Origin: Bacteriovorax sp. MedPE-SWde
Lineage (GTDB): Bacteria > Bdellovibrionota > Bacteriovoracia > Bacteriovoracales > Bacteriovoracaceae
Direction of reading: 5' to 3'
DNA: 64,000 nt
Assembly (NCBI GenBank): GCA_001874305.1
Contig: MPCU01000004.1
Span: forward strand, 186,001-250,000
In this document: positions 25,015 through 33,858 of the stretch, one piece after another
How positions within the stretch are numbered: the stretch's first letter is position 1
Layout of the letters: every line of letters begins with the position of its first letter
Translations under genes and position numbers: made by a program
Notes under the pieces: model-generated
Database searches by the model: none
What the model was told of the DNA's origin: nothing
Seen by the model: the letters and a program-made list of their open reading frames with translations, nothing else

Positions 25015-26325
25015 ATGATTCTAGATAAGAAGACATTTAATGCATTTGGAGAACTCCGAGACGACGAGCTCGAAAATGCATACCGCCAAGACTTCTGGCC
25101 AGAAAATAAGAAGATGATATTCTGGGCATATAATATATGCTGTATCCTTCTCTTTTTTGCAGGAATATTCGGAGACTACAGTAGAGATTATGCTTGGGGT
25201 AGTGCAAATATACTAACAGCACTTAGAGTAGGTCTTGTTATTTCAGGTGCTCTTTTTATTTTTATCTTTAAGGACCACAAAGAGTACCCTAAGCACTTAG
25301 ATAATTACTGCTTCTTCTTACTTATGTACTCCTCTTTAATTATAATTGTGATGACACTGATGACTCAAGGAAATAGTAACACTCTCCTACCTGGGGTTAT
25401 GATTACAACTTGTAGTTTCTATATTGCTCTACCTGGTCGTTTTTCACATGTTTTGACATCCGCAATATCATTATTCCTAGTTTATTGTTTCTTTTTTAAC
25501 TATCAAGAACTTGGGCTTAAAGCACATTTCTACACATGCTTTATGCTAGCTTCAACTAATATTATTCTAATCTATTTTAAAAAAACATTTTCACAGAATC
25601 ATAGAACTAACTTCCTAGTACGTGAGTACCACAGAGAAGTTTCCACTGCTAAAGACACGATCCTTAAAATAATTGGTCATGACCTAAAGAATCCATTAAC
25701 GGTAGTAATTAACAAGGCTTATTTTGCCAAAAGAGAAATAGAAAAAGGTAATTTAGAGAAGGCCACAAAACATATTGAATCAATTGAAAAATCTAGTGGT
25801 AGTTTATCTACCCTTCTACAAAGTCTCCTTGATTGGGCGCTATCAGAAAGATCTGACGATCCTGATGATAATAGTTTTCAAAATATATCTAATCCTTGCT
25901 CGAAAGCATATGAGCAATGTACGGAACAGGCTTCGCTTAAAAACATTAATTTAAAATTTAATGTAGAAGACTCTAACTTTAAATTTAATACTAATATGGT
26001 TGAGACTGTAATTAGAAACCTTGTTTCAAATTCCATCAAGTTTAGTCCTGAAAATAAGAGTATTGAAATTTCAGGAAGAGACTCTGGAGAGATCTACAGT
26101 ATTTCTATTAAAGATGAAGGTGTCGGAATGTCCAGAGATATGATATCTAAAATTTTAGAAGGAAAGAACCTTATCTCGAATTCTGGAACAAGTGGAGAGA
26201 AAGGGACAGGAGTTGGGCTAAAGCTAGTTCATCACTTTATTCACTCTCATCACGGTAAATTAGATATAAAGTCAAAACAAGGACAAGGAAGTGAATTTGT
26301 TATCCACCTCCCTATCCTAAAATAG
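25015..26325 (+). CDS. Membrane sensor histidine kinase
   Basis: 436 residues. Six hydrophobic segments lie in the first 190 residues, with very short loops, so sensing is probably inside the membrane. The kinase core is complete. The H-box is KIIGHDLKNPLT (His at about 222). The N-box is TVIRNLVSNSIKFS. G1 is KDEGVGM, the G2/lid is GTGVGLKLVHHF, and the last strand is GSEFVIHLP. No response regulator lies beside it, so its partner is elsewhere. It ends two bases from the convergent HD-domain gene. Confidence 0.9.
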   Translation: MILDKKTFNAFGELRDDELENAYRQDFWPENKKMIFWAYNICCILLFFAGIFGDYSRDYAWGSANILTALRVGLVISGALFIFIFKDHKEYPKHLDNYCFFLLMYSSLIIIVMTLMTQGNSNTLLPGVMITTCSFYIALPGRFSHVLTSAISLFLVYCFFFNYQELGLKAHFYTCFMLASTNIILIYFKKTFSQNHRTNFLVREYHREVSTAKDTILKIIGHDLKNPLTVVINKAYFAKREIEKGNLEKATKHIESIEKSSGSLSTLLQSLLDWALSERSDDPDDNSFQNISNPCSKAYEQCTEQASLKNINLKFNVEDSNFKFNTNMVETVIRNLVSNSIKFSPENKSIEISGRDSGEIYSISIKDEGVGMSRDMISKILEGKNLISNSGTSGEKGTGVGLKLVHHFIHSHHGKLDIKSKQGQGSEFVIHLPILK

Positions 26326-26327
26326 AA

Positions 26328-27752
26328 TTACTCTTTAATTACATTTTCTTTGATTAATAGTTCATAAGCATTCTTAGAACAAAAGAAGTTCGGCGTATAA
26401 CTCATACTATTAGATAATTTTGAAATAACAGAGTTTTCAACATCTGCAAGAAGCTTAACATCCCCGTTATCATAACTAATCTTTACCGGATCTCTTTCTA
26501 AAAGAAGGTTCACGTTATTATTATCTTTAGCTATAGACTTAGGTGACTTAACAAAAATAATCTTCTTAGATGGTAAGTCAGGAAGAACCCAATCTGCGGC
26601 TCCACCTTTACTCATTACCACTTGCTCCATCTCAGTAGCTTTAGCCTGTGCCTTCTTGTACACCTTTTCATTTGTTTTATGGTCATCTTGGTTGAGAAGT
26701 ACTTGCCTAAACTCACTAGACTTAACGGCCACGGCCCCAGTCTTTAAAAGAAGAGTTTTCGCCATATCTTTAATATCTGGAACATTATCTAAACTTCCAT
26801 CAATATACTTTGCGTGAATTGTATTCATAAAGTACGAGTCATTAAATCCATAGAACTTCATTGGTTCATTTGCAATAATATCCAATAACTCGCTATATCT
26901 ATGAATATAGCCCTTTTCGATAAAGTGAAAGCATATTTTTTCTGCTAAGATATCGTATCTCGCCCCTCTTGGAGAGCGGATAACTTGTGAATACCAAGCA
27001 AATCGTGCGTTAAGGAAATCCTCTACACAGTGAAGAGCATTGTGTTTAATAGTGAGTATATCGTGATCCCCAATTCTCACTGGCTTAAAGTGATGAAGAA
27101 GATAATCTCTATCATAGGCTCCATATTTTAATCCAGTGTAGTGAGCATCCCTTAATAGATAATCCATTCTGTCACAGTCAATTTCCGAGTGAAGAATTTG
27201 GTTCGCCATTACAGAAGAATGCGTTCCCTTTACAAGATCTGAAATCATTTGTGGATCAATTCCATACTTCTTCAATATATACGTTAGACCACCCTCATAA
27301 TCAGTATTCTTAATAATGAATGCGCCAAGGTTTTCATGATCATCTTTAAGACCTTTTCCACCCTTCTTATTTGTTGTTTCACCAAAGCGAATATAGGCCA
27401 TTTCTGTAGTATGTGAAAAACAGAATGTCCCAATATCGTGAAGAAGTGCAGCAACTCGAATTGCTTTATTATAAACGGCCTTTCTAGTTAAACATTTAGG
27501 GTCATGTAATTGTTCATCATCAACTGCTCTCTTACATGACTTTAGAATTTCATGAGCGTTATGCATGACACCAATACAGTGTCCATATCGAGAGTGCTCT
27601 GCCCCGTGAAAAACGTAGCAAGAAAAACCCAACTGTTTAATCCAGCGTAATCTTTGAAAAAATGGAGAATGGATGATTTCGACTTCTAATGGTGTTAGGC
27701 TGATAAACCCGTAAAGCGGGTCAAAGACCATACTGCTTTTAGTAACATCCAT
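26328..27752 (-). CDS. HD-domain phosphohydrolase (dGTPase-related)
   Basis: 474 residues. The N-terminal half has the metal-binding HD pattern in the order known from the dGTPase/YwfO group. These are FQRLRWIKQLG, HSRYGHCIGVMHNA, then ALLHDIGTFCFSHTTE and a downstream SEIDCDRMDYLLRDA. These supply the H...HD...D ligands. The C-terminal 200 residues are less conserved and Lys-rich. Activity on dNTPs or another nucleotide is likely. An RNA or signalling substrate cannot be excluded. AGAGGTAAAC precedes the ATG. A terminator separates it from the small gene upstream. Confidence 0.82.
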   Translation of the reverse strand: MDVTKSSMVFDPLYGFISLTPLEVEIIHSPFFQRLRWIKQLGFSCYVFHGAEHSRYGHCIGVMHNAHEILKSCKRAVDDEQLHDPKCLTRKAVYNKAIRVAALLHDIGTFCFSHTTEMAYIRFGETTNKKGGKGLKDDHENLGAFIIKNTDYEGGLTYILKKYGIDPQMISDLVKGTHSSVMANQILHSEIDCDRMDYLLRDAHYTGLKYGAYDRDYLLHHFKPVRIGDHDILTIKHNALHCVEDFLNARFAWYSQVIRSPRGARYDILAEKICFHFIEKGYIHRYSELLDIIANEPMKFYGFNDSYFMNTIHAKYIDGSLDNVPDIKDMAKTLLLKTGAVAVKSSEFRQVLLNQDDHKTNEKVYKKAQAKATEMEQVVMSKGGAADWVLPDLPSKKIIFVKSPKSIAKDNNNVNLLLERDPVKISYDNGDVKLLADVENSVISKLSNSMSYTPNFFCSKNAYELLIKENVIKE

Positions 27753-27774
27753 GTTTACCTCTTAAATGTATAAA

Positions 27775-27798
27775 GGCCACTCCTTCAATGGAGTGGCC
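27775..27798. terminator. Bidirectional-looking terminator hairpin
   Basis: GGCCACTCC (27775-27783) and GGAGTGGCC (27790-27798) form a perfect 9-bp stem with a 6-base loop. AT-rich tracts lie on both sides: U-rich on the plus strand after 27800, and UUUAU on the minus strand. It follows the small basic-tail gene on the minus strand. Confidence 0.75.
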
Positions 27799-27818
27799 AT
27801 ATCTTTTATTTTTTTAAA

Positions 27819-28028
27819 TTATTGAATCTTTTTCTTTCTAGGCTTTCTTTTCTTTTTAGCTTTAGGATTTAAAGTCACGTTAACTAACTCCAGAACTGCT
27901 TTCGCCTCTTTTCTAAGTCCATTTTCGTGAATAAATCTGTAGAAGTTCTCAATATCTGGTGAGCTTCTAAAGTTTTTTATACCTTTTACTGCTTCACCTT
28001 CTGTTGCTACTGCTGTTTGTTTCGACAT
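27819..28028 (-). CDS. Small protein with Lys/Arg-rich tail
   Basis: 69 residues. A strong GGAGG seven bases before the ATG supports translation. The middle is a plausible helical region (SPDIENFYRFIHENGLRKEAK). The last 16 residues are almost all basic (KAKKKRKPRKKK), like nucleic-acid-binding tails. It lies 81 bp downstream of the sigma-54-activator-like gene and has its own terminator. No family is recognised. A small nucleoid- or RNA-binding protein is one reading. Confidence 0.7.
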   Translation of the reverse strand: MSKQTAVATEGEAVKGIKNFRSSPDIENFYRFIHENGLRKEAKAVLELVNVTLNPKAKKKRKPRKKKIQ

Positions 28029-28109
28029 ATTCAGTTCCTCCGAACTATGATTCTATAAATTTATTTTTAATAATACAATTAATTCCGCCTATTTAAGGCT
28101 TTTTTCGGC

Positions 28110-29660
28110 CTATGCTTCCTTTGGCTCGATCATTCCGTAGCTATGAAGCTTGTTATATAGAGTCTTTACTGTAATTCCTAATGTCTTAGCTGTTTTAGTT
28201 TTATTTCCGCTAAGGTGCTCAAGAGTTCTACAAATATGCTCTCTTTCAAGGTCATTTAGAGTCATTTCTCTAAATCCTCTTTCTTCAACTGCTTCTGCTT
28301 CTTCTTCAAACATTTCAACTTTAATACTATCTGCTAGGTGGTCTCTTTCAATAATTGAACTTGGAGAAAGAATATATGCTCTTTCCATAATTGAATGAAG
28401 CTCTCTAACATTTCCTGGCCAGTGATAATCAGAAAGTAACTTGATTACACCTGGTGACATTGATTTTTGAGAGTCAGCTGACTTTCCTACATTTAAAAAG
28501 TGTGATGCAAGAACTTCAATATCTTCATGTCTTTCTCTAAGAGACGGCACTCTTAAAGACATTGTTGATACTGAGAAGTATAAGTCTTCTCTAAATGTTC
28601 CTTCTTCAACACATGTCGCTATATCTTTTGATGAAGCTACGATTACTCTTAAGCTTGATCTTAGTGGAACTTGTGTTCCAGCTCTAAAGAAGATCCCTTC
28701 TTTAATAAAATTCATTACTTTTGCCTGTAGTCTTACTGGCATTTTATCAATATTGTTAAGGAATACTGTTCCGCCATCTGCTGCTTCACATACACCTTTA
28801 TGTATTCTTAAACCTTTAATTACATCTAGCTCTTCTCTTCCAAAGATTTCTGATTCAAGTTGCTCTTCTGATCCCATTGAACAATCTACAGAGATAAATG
28901 CTCTTTGATTTCTCTTACTTCTACAGTGAATTCTTCTGGCGATCATTTCTTTTCCAACACCTGACTCACCGTTAATTAGTACGTTTACATCAGTTGCTGC
29001 AACTCTATCTACTGTTGAAAGAATCTCTTTCATTACTCCAGAGTTTCCAACAATCTCTTTTTCTTCAATTCTGTATGTATCAACAAGATCAAGTCCGCCT
29101 TTCTTCTTATTAAGTTCTGTCTCCTTCTCTTCAATCTTCTTTTGAAGTGATTCATTTAAGAACTTAGCAGAAAGATACATCTTCATATTTGCTAATGGAC
29201 CTTGAATTTCATTTAAAATTTCTACTACTGTATTGATATCTGATCTTTCAAACTTTCTTGAGTCATCTTTTACTCTAAAGTGTACTGTTCCGATGATGAT
29301 TCCATCTACTGATACTGGAACACATAGTTCTGATACAACATCTGTTTCACCAGCTGATGCAAAGATTGGGTCTCTTGAAACATTATTTGAAAAGTATGGT
29401 CTCTTTGTCTTTACTACGTAACCTGCAGCTCCAAGACCTTTTGTCTTTCTAACTGACTTTTTAACGGCCCTACCGTTCTTAGCTACTCTTCTGCAGCTAT
29501 TATCTTCATGTACAAGGTTAAGAACAATTTCATCACAAGCGATAACTTTTCCAAAGAATTTAGTAAGTTCACCGAAGAAAACTGCTTCATCTAAAGTTGA
29601 AAGAAGTTTAGACGATAGAGTGTCGATTTTTGTTAACTCTTTAGCCACTGTGTTTGTCAT
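28110..29660 (-). CDS. GAF-AAA+-Fis regulator lacking GAFTGA and Walker B acids
   Basis: 516 residues with the layout of a sigma-54 enhancer-binding protein: GAF domain (about 20-165), coiled linker, AAA+ domain (about 205-430) and Fis-type helix-turn-helix (about 470-508, NKTKTAKTLGITVKTLYNKL). Walker A is intact (GESGVGK, 231-237). The sigma-54-contacting GAFTGA loop is missing: after ESEIFG the chain reads REELDVIKGLRIHKG. Walker B, normally FLDE, is FLNN (N302, N303), so ATP hydrolysis should fail. The arginine-finger region FREDLYF keeps its first Arg. It probably binds DNA and perhaps ATP but not sigma-54, and could act as an anti-activator or as a regulator of sigma-70 promoters. GGGAG precedes the ATG. 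Confidence 0.88.
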   Translation of the reverse strand: MTNTVAKELTKIDTLSSKLLSTLDEAVFFGELTKFFGKVIACDEIVLNLVHEDNSCRRVAKNGRAVKKSVRKTKGLGAAGYVVKTKRPYFSNNVSRDPIFASAGETDVVSELCVPVSVDGIIIGTVHFRVKDDSRKFERSDINTVVEILNEIQGPLANMKMYLSAKFLNESLQKKIEEKETELNKKKGGLDLVDTYRIEEKEIVGNSGVMKEILSTVDRVAATDVNVLINGESGVGKEMIARRIHCRSKRNQRAFISVDCSMGSEEQLESEIFGREELDVIKGLRIHKGVCEAADGGTVFLNNIDKMPVRLQAKVMNFIKEGIFFRAGTQVPLRSSLRVIVASSKDIATCVEEGTFREDLYFSVSTMSLRVPSLRERHEDIEVLASHFLNVGKSADSQKSMSPGVIKLLSDYHWPGNVRELHSIMERAYILSPSSIIERDHLADSIKVEMFEEEAEAVEERGFREMTLNDLEREHICRTLEHLSGNKTKTAKTLGITVKTLYNKLHSYGMIEPKEA

Positions 29661-29701
29661 TGCCTGTCTCCCGTTGTATTTTTAGTTTTTGTTTTTTTAA
29701 T

Positions 29702-29754
29702 AACGCTAAGCGTTGATCTAAAACCATAATACAGTGCGTCTGAAATTTTTACAA
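29702..29754 (-). promoter_or_regulatory. Sigma-70-type promoter with start-site palindrome
   Basis: On the minus strand TTGTAA (29749-29754) and TATTAT (29726-29731) are separated by 17 bases. The 13-bp palindrome AACGC-TAA-GCGTT (29702-29714) falls about +6 to +18 from the expected start. It could be an operator, possibly for the gene's own Fis-type product, or a leader hairpin. There is no -24/-12 (GG...GC) sigma-54 promoter. Confidence 0.55.
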
Positions 29755-29759
29755 GACTA

Positions 29760-29775
29760 AAACACTCGGGTGTTT
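29760..29775 (-). terminator. Weak hairpin after tolB
   Basis: AAACAC and GTGTTT form a 6-bp stem with a 4-base loop, 18 bp past the tolB stop. Only a short U-rich run follows on the minus strand. It abuts the -35 box of the next gene's promoter. Confidence 0.35.
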
Positions 29776-29793
29776 AAAAAATTTACTAATTTC

Positions 29794-31125
29794 TTAGATT
29801 TTCAATGACTTAAACCATCTAGGACTTATACACTTTCCAAAATTTTCAGTAAGAGAACCTATCACCTTGCCCTCAGTGTCCATAATATAGACATTCTGAA
29901 TGGCCTTTCTTTGGGACAGAACCCTCTGACTTGTAAAAATAATGAACTGTCCATCTTTTGAATAGTCTGGGTCCTCATTTGAGCCAAAATCCTTAGTCAA
30001 ACGACCTAAACCTGAGCCATCACTATTGATCTTAAAGAGGTCAAAACGGCTATCTAGCCAAGAAGAGAAGACTATTTCACGCCCATCTGGAGAAAAACGA
30101 GGTGTTGCATTGAATTTTCCAACGTAACTGATACGCTTCACCTTATTTTCAATACTTAGAGGGTTCATTGTATAAATCATCGGCTTTCCGGGCCTTCCAG
30201 AGAGAAATGTCATTAAAGAGCCGTCACTTGTAATAGATGGATCAACATCTGGTGCTCCGTGCTTTGTAAGTCTTTGCAGAGCTCCTGTCGCAATACTCAT
30301 CTTATATAACTCAGCATTCCCTTGATGAGAGAGCGTGAGAATGATCGACTTACCATCTGAAGTAAAGACACCGCCAGAGTTAATCCCTTTCTTACTAGAG
30401 ATGAGTCGAGATTTCTTCGTCTTAACATCAAGAAGTCTAAGGTTGATATTTCTTCCCCTCTTCTTAGTCTCATCAATAAGAGAGTATAGAATAGATCTTC
30501 CGTCAGGAGAAACAGCAGGAGAGATTACAATCCCACCATGTCTCGTTAGTTGTTTTATATTGGCCCCATCAAAGTCCATTATATAGAGCTCTTTAGTCCC
30601 ACTTCTTCTTTTAGCATCTGACACAAAGACAATCTTATGAAGAAAGACTGGCTCCTTTCCGACAATTTTCTTATAAGTACTATCAGAGATTGAATGTGCA
30701 ATCTCTCTAATATCAAGCGCTAAAGGAATACTACGAGATAGAAGTTCTTTTTCTTCGTTGATTCCAAACAACTTAACTTCTAAAGTTAATTGATTCGCAA
30801 CTCTCTTCGTTCCAGTTCTTATAAGGTAATTAACTTCTCTCGACTTCAAGGCCGTATAGCTAACATCATTTAAATCTTTTTGACCTATCATCTTAGGAAG
30901 TACATGAAAGTAATTTGCATAGAAACGAAAGTCGTTTCTAACTATATTTAAGATTTTATCTATTTTCTTAAGGTCAATAGCTTTAACTGAAGCGTCCTTA
31001 TAAGCACTCTCAATGAGAATCTTTTCTTTAACAACTTCAGCTTCGCCAACAGCAACAACAGTTAGTCCATTCTGCGCGAAACAGTTAATAGTAAAGAATA
31101 TAGATAGTGATAGAATAAATTTCAT
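29794..31125 (-). CDS. tolB: Tol-Pal system beta-propeller protein TolB
   Basis: 443 residues. A signal peptide (about 1-17, ending CFAQ) precedes an N-terminal alpha/beta domain (about 20-165). A propeller follows, with repeated blades carrying the TolB signature: ELYIMDFDGANIKQLT, SPDGRSILYS, NAELYKMSIATG, PRFSPDGREIVFSS and DLFKINSDGSGLGRLT. It is periplasmic and shuttles between Pal and TolA during outer-membrane constriction. It is the last gene of the sppA-to-tolB run. Pal, often next, does not follow here; a weak terminator and a new promoter do. Confidence 0.93.
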   Translation of the reverse strand: MKFILSLSIFFTINCFAQNGLTVVAVGEAEVVKEKILIESAYKDASVKAIDLKKIDKILNIVRNDFRFYANYFHVLPKMIGQKDLNDVSYTALKSREVNYLIRTGTKRVANQLTLEVKLFGINEEKELLSRSIPLALDIREIAHSISDSTYKKIVGKEPVFLHKIVFVSDAKRRSGTKELYIMDFDGANIKQLTRHGGIVISPAVSPDGRSILYSLIDETKKRGRNINLRLLDVKTKKSRLISSKKGINSGGVFTSDGKSIILTLSHQGNAELYKMSIATGALQRLTKHGAPDVDPSITSDGSLMTFLSGRPGKPMIYTMNPLSIENKVKRISYVGKFNATPRFSPDGREIVFSSWLDSRFDLFKINSDGSGLGRLTKDFGSNEDPDYSKDGQFIIFTSQRVLSQRKAIQNVYIMDTEGKVIGSLTENFGKCISPRWFKSLKI

Positions 31126-31137
31126 AAAGACTCCTTT

Positions 31138-31929
31138 TTATAAAGGGAATGCAAGTGCAATATCCCCTGCCGCAATCCTTGCAGCAATCTCTTTTTCAGG
31201 AATAGGAAAAGAGCCAACCTTTTTAATGGCCACGAGGGCCCTTTGATCATAATCAGTGTTTCCACTAGATTCTATAACTTTAAATTTTAATAATTTTCCA
31301 CGAGAACTAATAAAAACTTGTATTCGACACTTCAGATCCTTACCAAGAAGGTACCCAGGTAATTTCCAATTTTGTCTAATAACCTCGGAGACAGAAGTAG
31401 CATAAGTATCAAAGAGATCACCTGAATTTACTCCAGCACCTCCAGTATAACTATTCCCTTCACTTATTTGATTTCCAAGAGCTAAGATCTTTTTAAGATT
31501 CTTTCCTCTGATTCCACCATTTCCAGATGTACCCGTAACTTTCTTCTTTCTTTTAACTTTCTTAGTCTTAGACTTTTTAATATTTCTCTTACTTAATCCT
31601 TTAAGCATATCTGCAAAAGACGTTTTCTTTACCTTCTTTTTAAATACCGTATTCTCATCTCCACCCTTTGGAGCCTTTTTAACTTTTTCAACCTTCAATA
31701 TTTTTCCTGGAGCAGGATTCATATTCTTAAGTTCTTGAATTGTAAGCTTCGGCATAGCAACAACATCTACTTTAATCGCCTTTCCAATAACTCTCATTTT
31801 CTTAGATATTGCAGGAACCTTATCACTATTAAAAAACTCAATATCTGAAAATGTAAATACTAAGGCAAAGAGGAGTGCATGGATCCCGAAAGAAAATAAA
31901 TGGTAAGGTATTATTCTATAGCCTGTCAT
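31138..31929 (-). CDS. tolA: TolA/TonB-type energy-transducing periplasmic protein
   Basis: 263 residues. There is one N-terminal membrane anchor (about 10-28), then a Lys-rich linker shorter than the long helix of E. coli TolA. The C-terminal TonB/TolA-like domain (about 170-263) has [29 protein letters not shown] and [15 protein letters not shown]. With TolQ and TolR upstream it would link proton flow at the inner membrane to TolB and Pal. It overlaps tolR by 4 bp. Confidence 0.87.
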   Translation of the reverse strand: MTGYRIIPYHLFSFGIHALLFALVFTFSDIEFFNSDKVPAISKKMRVIGKAIKVDVVAMPKLTIQELKNMNPAPGKILKVEKVKKAPKGGDENTVFKKKVKKTSFADMLKGLSKRNIKKSKTKKVKRKKKVTGTSGNGGIRGKNLKKILALGNQISEGNSYTGGAGVNSGDLFDTYATSVSEVIRQNWKLPGYLLGKDLKCRIQVFISSRGKLLKFKVIESSGNTDYDQRALVAIKKVGSFPIPEKEIAARIAAGDIALAFPL

Positions 31930-32342
31930 TTCTGGTTTTCTATCTCCGTCACAAGAGCAATTTGATTTATATTATTTGCTTTTAAAAAAGACATTAATTT
32001 GGCCACTTTTCCGTAATCAAGTTTATAATCAGCTCTTAAAAAAAGTGTTCCTGTTTTAGTTTCACCAAACTTATCCATCACTAACTTAACCAACTCGCTC
32101 TTAAGAATCTTATCTTTACCAATATAGAACTCACCGGCCAGAGTGTAGCTCAAGATCACTTGTGATGAATTCAAGTTCACGGCATTAGACTCTTCAGTCT
32201 TAGGAAGAGTCATCTCAATACCATTAAACATTAAAGGAGCAGTTACCATAAAGATAACAAGTAGAACGAGCATAACATCAACAAGTGGTGTTACATTTAT
32301 CTCTGAAACTGGTCCATTATCATTTCTTCCGCCAAATGCCAT
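31926..32342 (-). CDS. tolR: TolR/ExbD family protein
   Basis: 138 residues. A short cytoplasmic start (ISEI-like [19 protein letters not shown]) leads into a single membrane segment at about 18-38. Its Asp (LVDVMLVLL) is the proton-path residue of this family. A periplasmic domain with [16 protein letters not shown] follows. It sits between tolQ (2-bp gap) and tolA (4-bp overlap). Confidence 0.92.
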   Translation of the reverse strand: MAFGGRNDNGPVSEINVTPLVDVMLVLLVIFMVTAPLMFNGIEMTLPKTEESNAVNLNSSQVILSYTLAGEFYIGKDKILKSELVKLVMDKFGETKTGTLFLRADYKLDYGKVAKLMSFLKANNINQIALVTEIENQK

Positions 32343-32344
32343 AT

Positions 32345-33052
32345 CTACTCTTTTGTTTTCTTAACAAGGATTCTCTCAACTTCATTTAAAAAGTGTTCAC
32401 CAAATGAAACAAGAGATTCCCTCATTTTAGATTTACGACTACCAAACTTATTGTAAAACCATACCGCAGGGATTGCAGCAACTAGACCTACTGCTGTAGC
32501 AACAAGTGCCTCGGCAATTCCAGGAGCAACTGTTTCAATTGTAGCTCCACCAGAAGAAAGACTAGCAAATGAATCTATAATCCCCCAAACGGTTCCAAAT
32601 AAACCTACAAATGGTGAAATTGAGCCGATACTTGCTAAAGTTGTTAGAGAATCACCCATATCTTCTTCAACTTTTACCATTGAAGCATTTAGTGAGCGCT
32701 CTAAAGAGACCATTCCAAAGTCTTTAAAGTGATCTTTTAACTGATAGAGGTCCCCTCCGTTAGCATCTCTCATCTTTAAAAACTCATCATAACCAGCTTC
32801 AAATAAAACTCTATATGGAGACATTTCCATTTTCTTACTATGATCGTGAATCTCTTTTAAGCTTGAAGAGTTATTAAAAAGATTTATAAATTGATCATTC
32901 GCTTCATTTAGAGACTTAAAAAATGCCATTTTCTTGAATATTATTCCCCATGATACAACGGAGGCAAGAACGAGAAGAAGTAAATCTAGTTTTACGACAA
33001 TACTCGCATCTAACATTATTTGATAAATACTTAATCCATGAGTAGCACTCAT
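32345..33052 (-). CDS. tolQ: TolQ/ExbB family proton-channel protein
   Basis: 235 residues with three membrane segments, about 20-38, 138-160 and 178-200. The conserved cytoplasmic and channel motifs are [20 protein letters not shown] and the Gly/Ala-rich third segment [20 protein letters not shown]. It forms the Tol motor with TolR. AAGGAG lies before the ATG. The upstream membrane gene overlaps it by 4 bp. Confidence 0.93.
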   Translation of the reverse strand: MSATHGLSIYQIMLDASIVVKLDLLLLVLASVVSWGIIFKKMAFFKSLNEANDQFINLFNNSSSLKEIHDHSKKMEMSPYRVLFEAGYDEFLKMRDANGGDLYQLKDHFKDFGMVSLERSLNASMVKVEEDMGDSLTTLASIGSISPFVGLFGTVWGIIDSFASLSSGGATIETVAPGIAEALVATAVGLVAAIPAVWFYNKFGSRKSKMRESLVSFGEHFLNEVERILVKKTKE

Positions 33053-33858
33053 ATAGAACTCCTTTTACGGTATAAAAAATAGAAGTAGCCTAAGAACACT
33101 GTTACTAGACTAAAACTATGTAAATCGATTGAATATATTGATGATTTAAATAATGAAAACTTACTACCCCAAACCGGATCGAATCCAATTATACAATAAA
33201 GTGGAAGTAGAACTACTCCTATGAACGTAAGACTAACTGCGATCGACCTCTTAAATAGAAAGAAGTATGAGAAGTTGAGAACTAATAGAAAAACTGTAGA
33301 ATACGATATATTCTTAATCATTGGAAAGCAGGCCAAGAAATATACAAAAACAATAACTGAGCAATATAAAATCTTAGGAATAGCTTCACCAGAACTTTCT
33401 TCACTCTTCTCAATTATTAGAATAACTATAAAATCGATTAACATAGTTATGACAATCGAAGTAGTATGTACTGTTAAACGATCAATTCCAAATAAAACAT
33501 TATCCACAAGAACTGGCTTTATAAAGAACACAAAGAATACTATATTCATTACGGCAAGAGCGAGTGCATGAAATGAAGGAAGCATTCTCTTTCCTGAAAA
33601 TAAAATATCTCCAATACTCTTATGTTTACTGTCATAGAAGTATTTAAAGAAACAAAATAGTGCGACAGACTTAGACAGTAAATTCAGTGGCCAAGCATAA
33701 TCAAGAATCCAATTCTCTATTACAATTAATCTATGATCTAATCTAAAATGAAAGAAAGCGACACCCGAAATCACAACAATGTGAATAAGCCATGCAAAAA
33801 GATAGAAGATAGAAAACTTCAAATAAAAATGTGGAAAATATCTATTAATTTTATCCAT
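33049..33858 (-). CDS. Unknown polytopic membrane protein in the tol run
   Basis: 269 residues with about seven or eight hydrophobic segments and short loops. It is rich in Phe, Ile and Tyr. No family motif is recognised. It is locked into the operon by a one-base overlap upstream and a 4-base overlap with tolQ. It is presumably an inner-membrane protein made together with the Tol motor. No catalytic His/Asp cluster stands out that would suggest an enzyme. Confidence 0.7.
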   Translation of the reverse strand: MDKINRYFPHFYLKFSIFYLFAWLIHIVVISGVAFFHFRLDHRLIVIENWILDYAWPLNLLSKSVALFCFFKYFYDSKHKSIGDILFSGKRMLPSFHALALAVMNIVFFVFFIKPVLVDNVLFGIDRLTVHTTSIVITMLIDFIVILIIEKSEESSGEAIPKILYCSVIVFVYFLACFPMIKNISYSTVFLLVLNFSYFFLFKRSIAVSLTFIGVVLLPLYCIIGFDPVWGSKFSLFKSSIYSIDLHSFSLVTVFLGYFYFLYRKRSSI

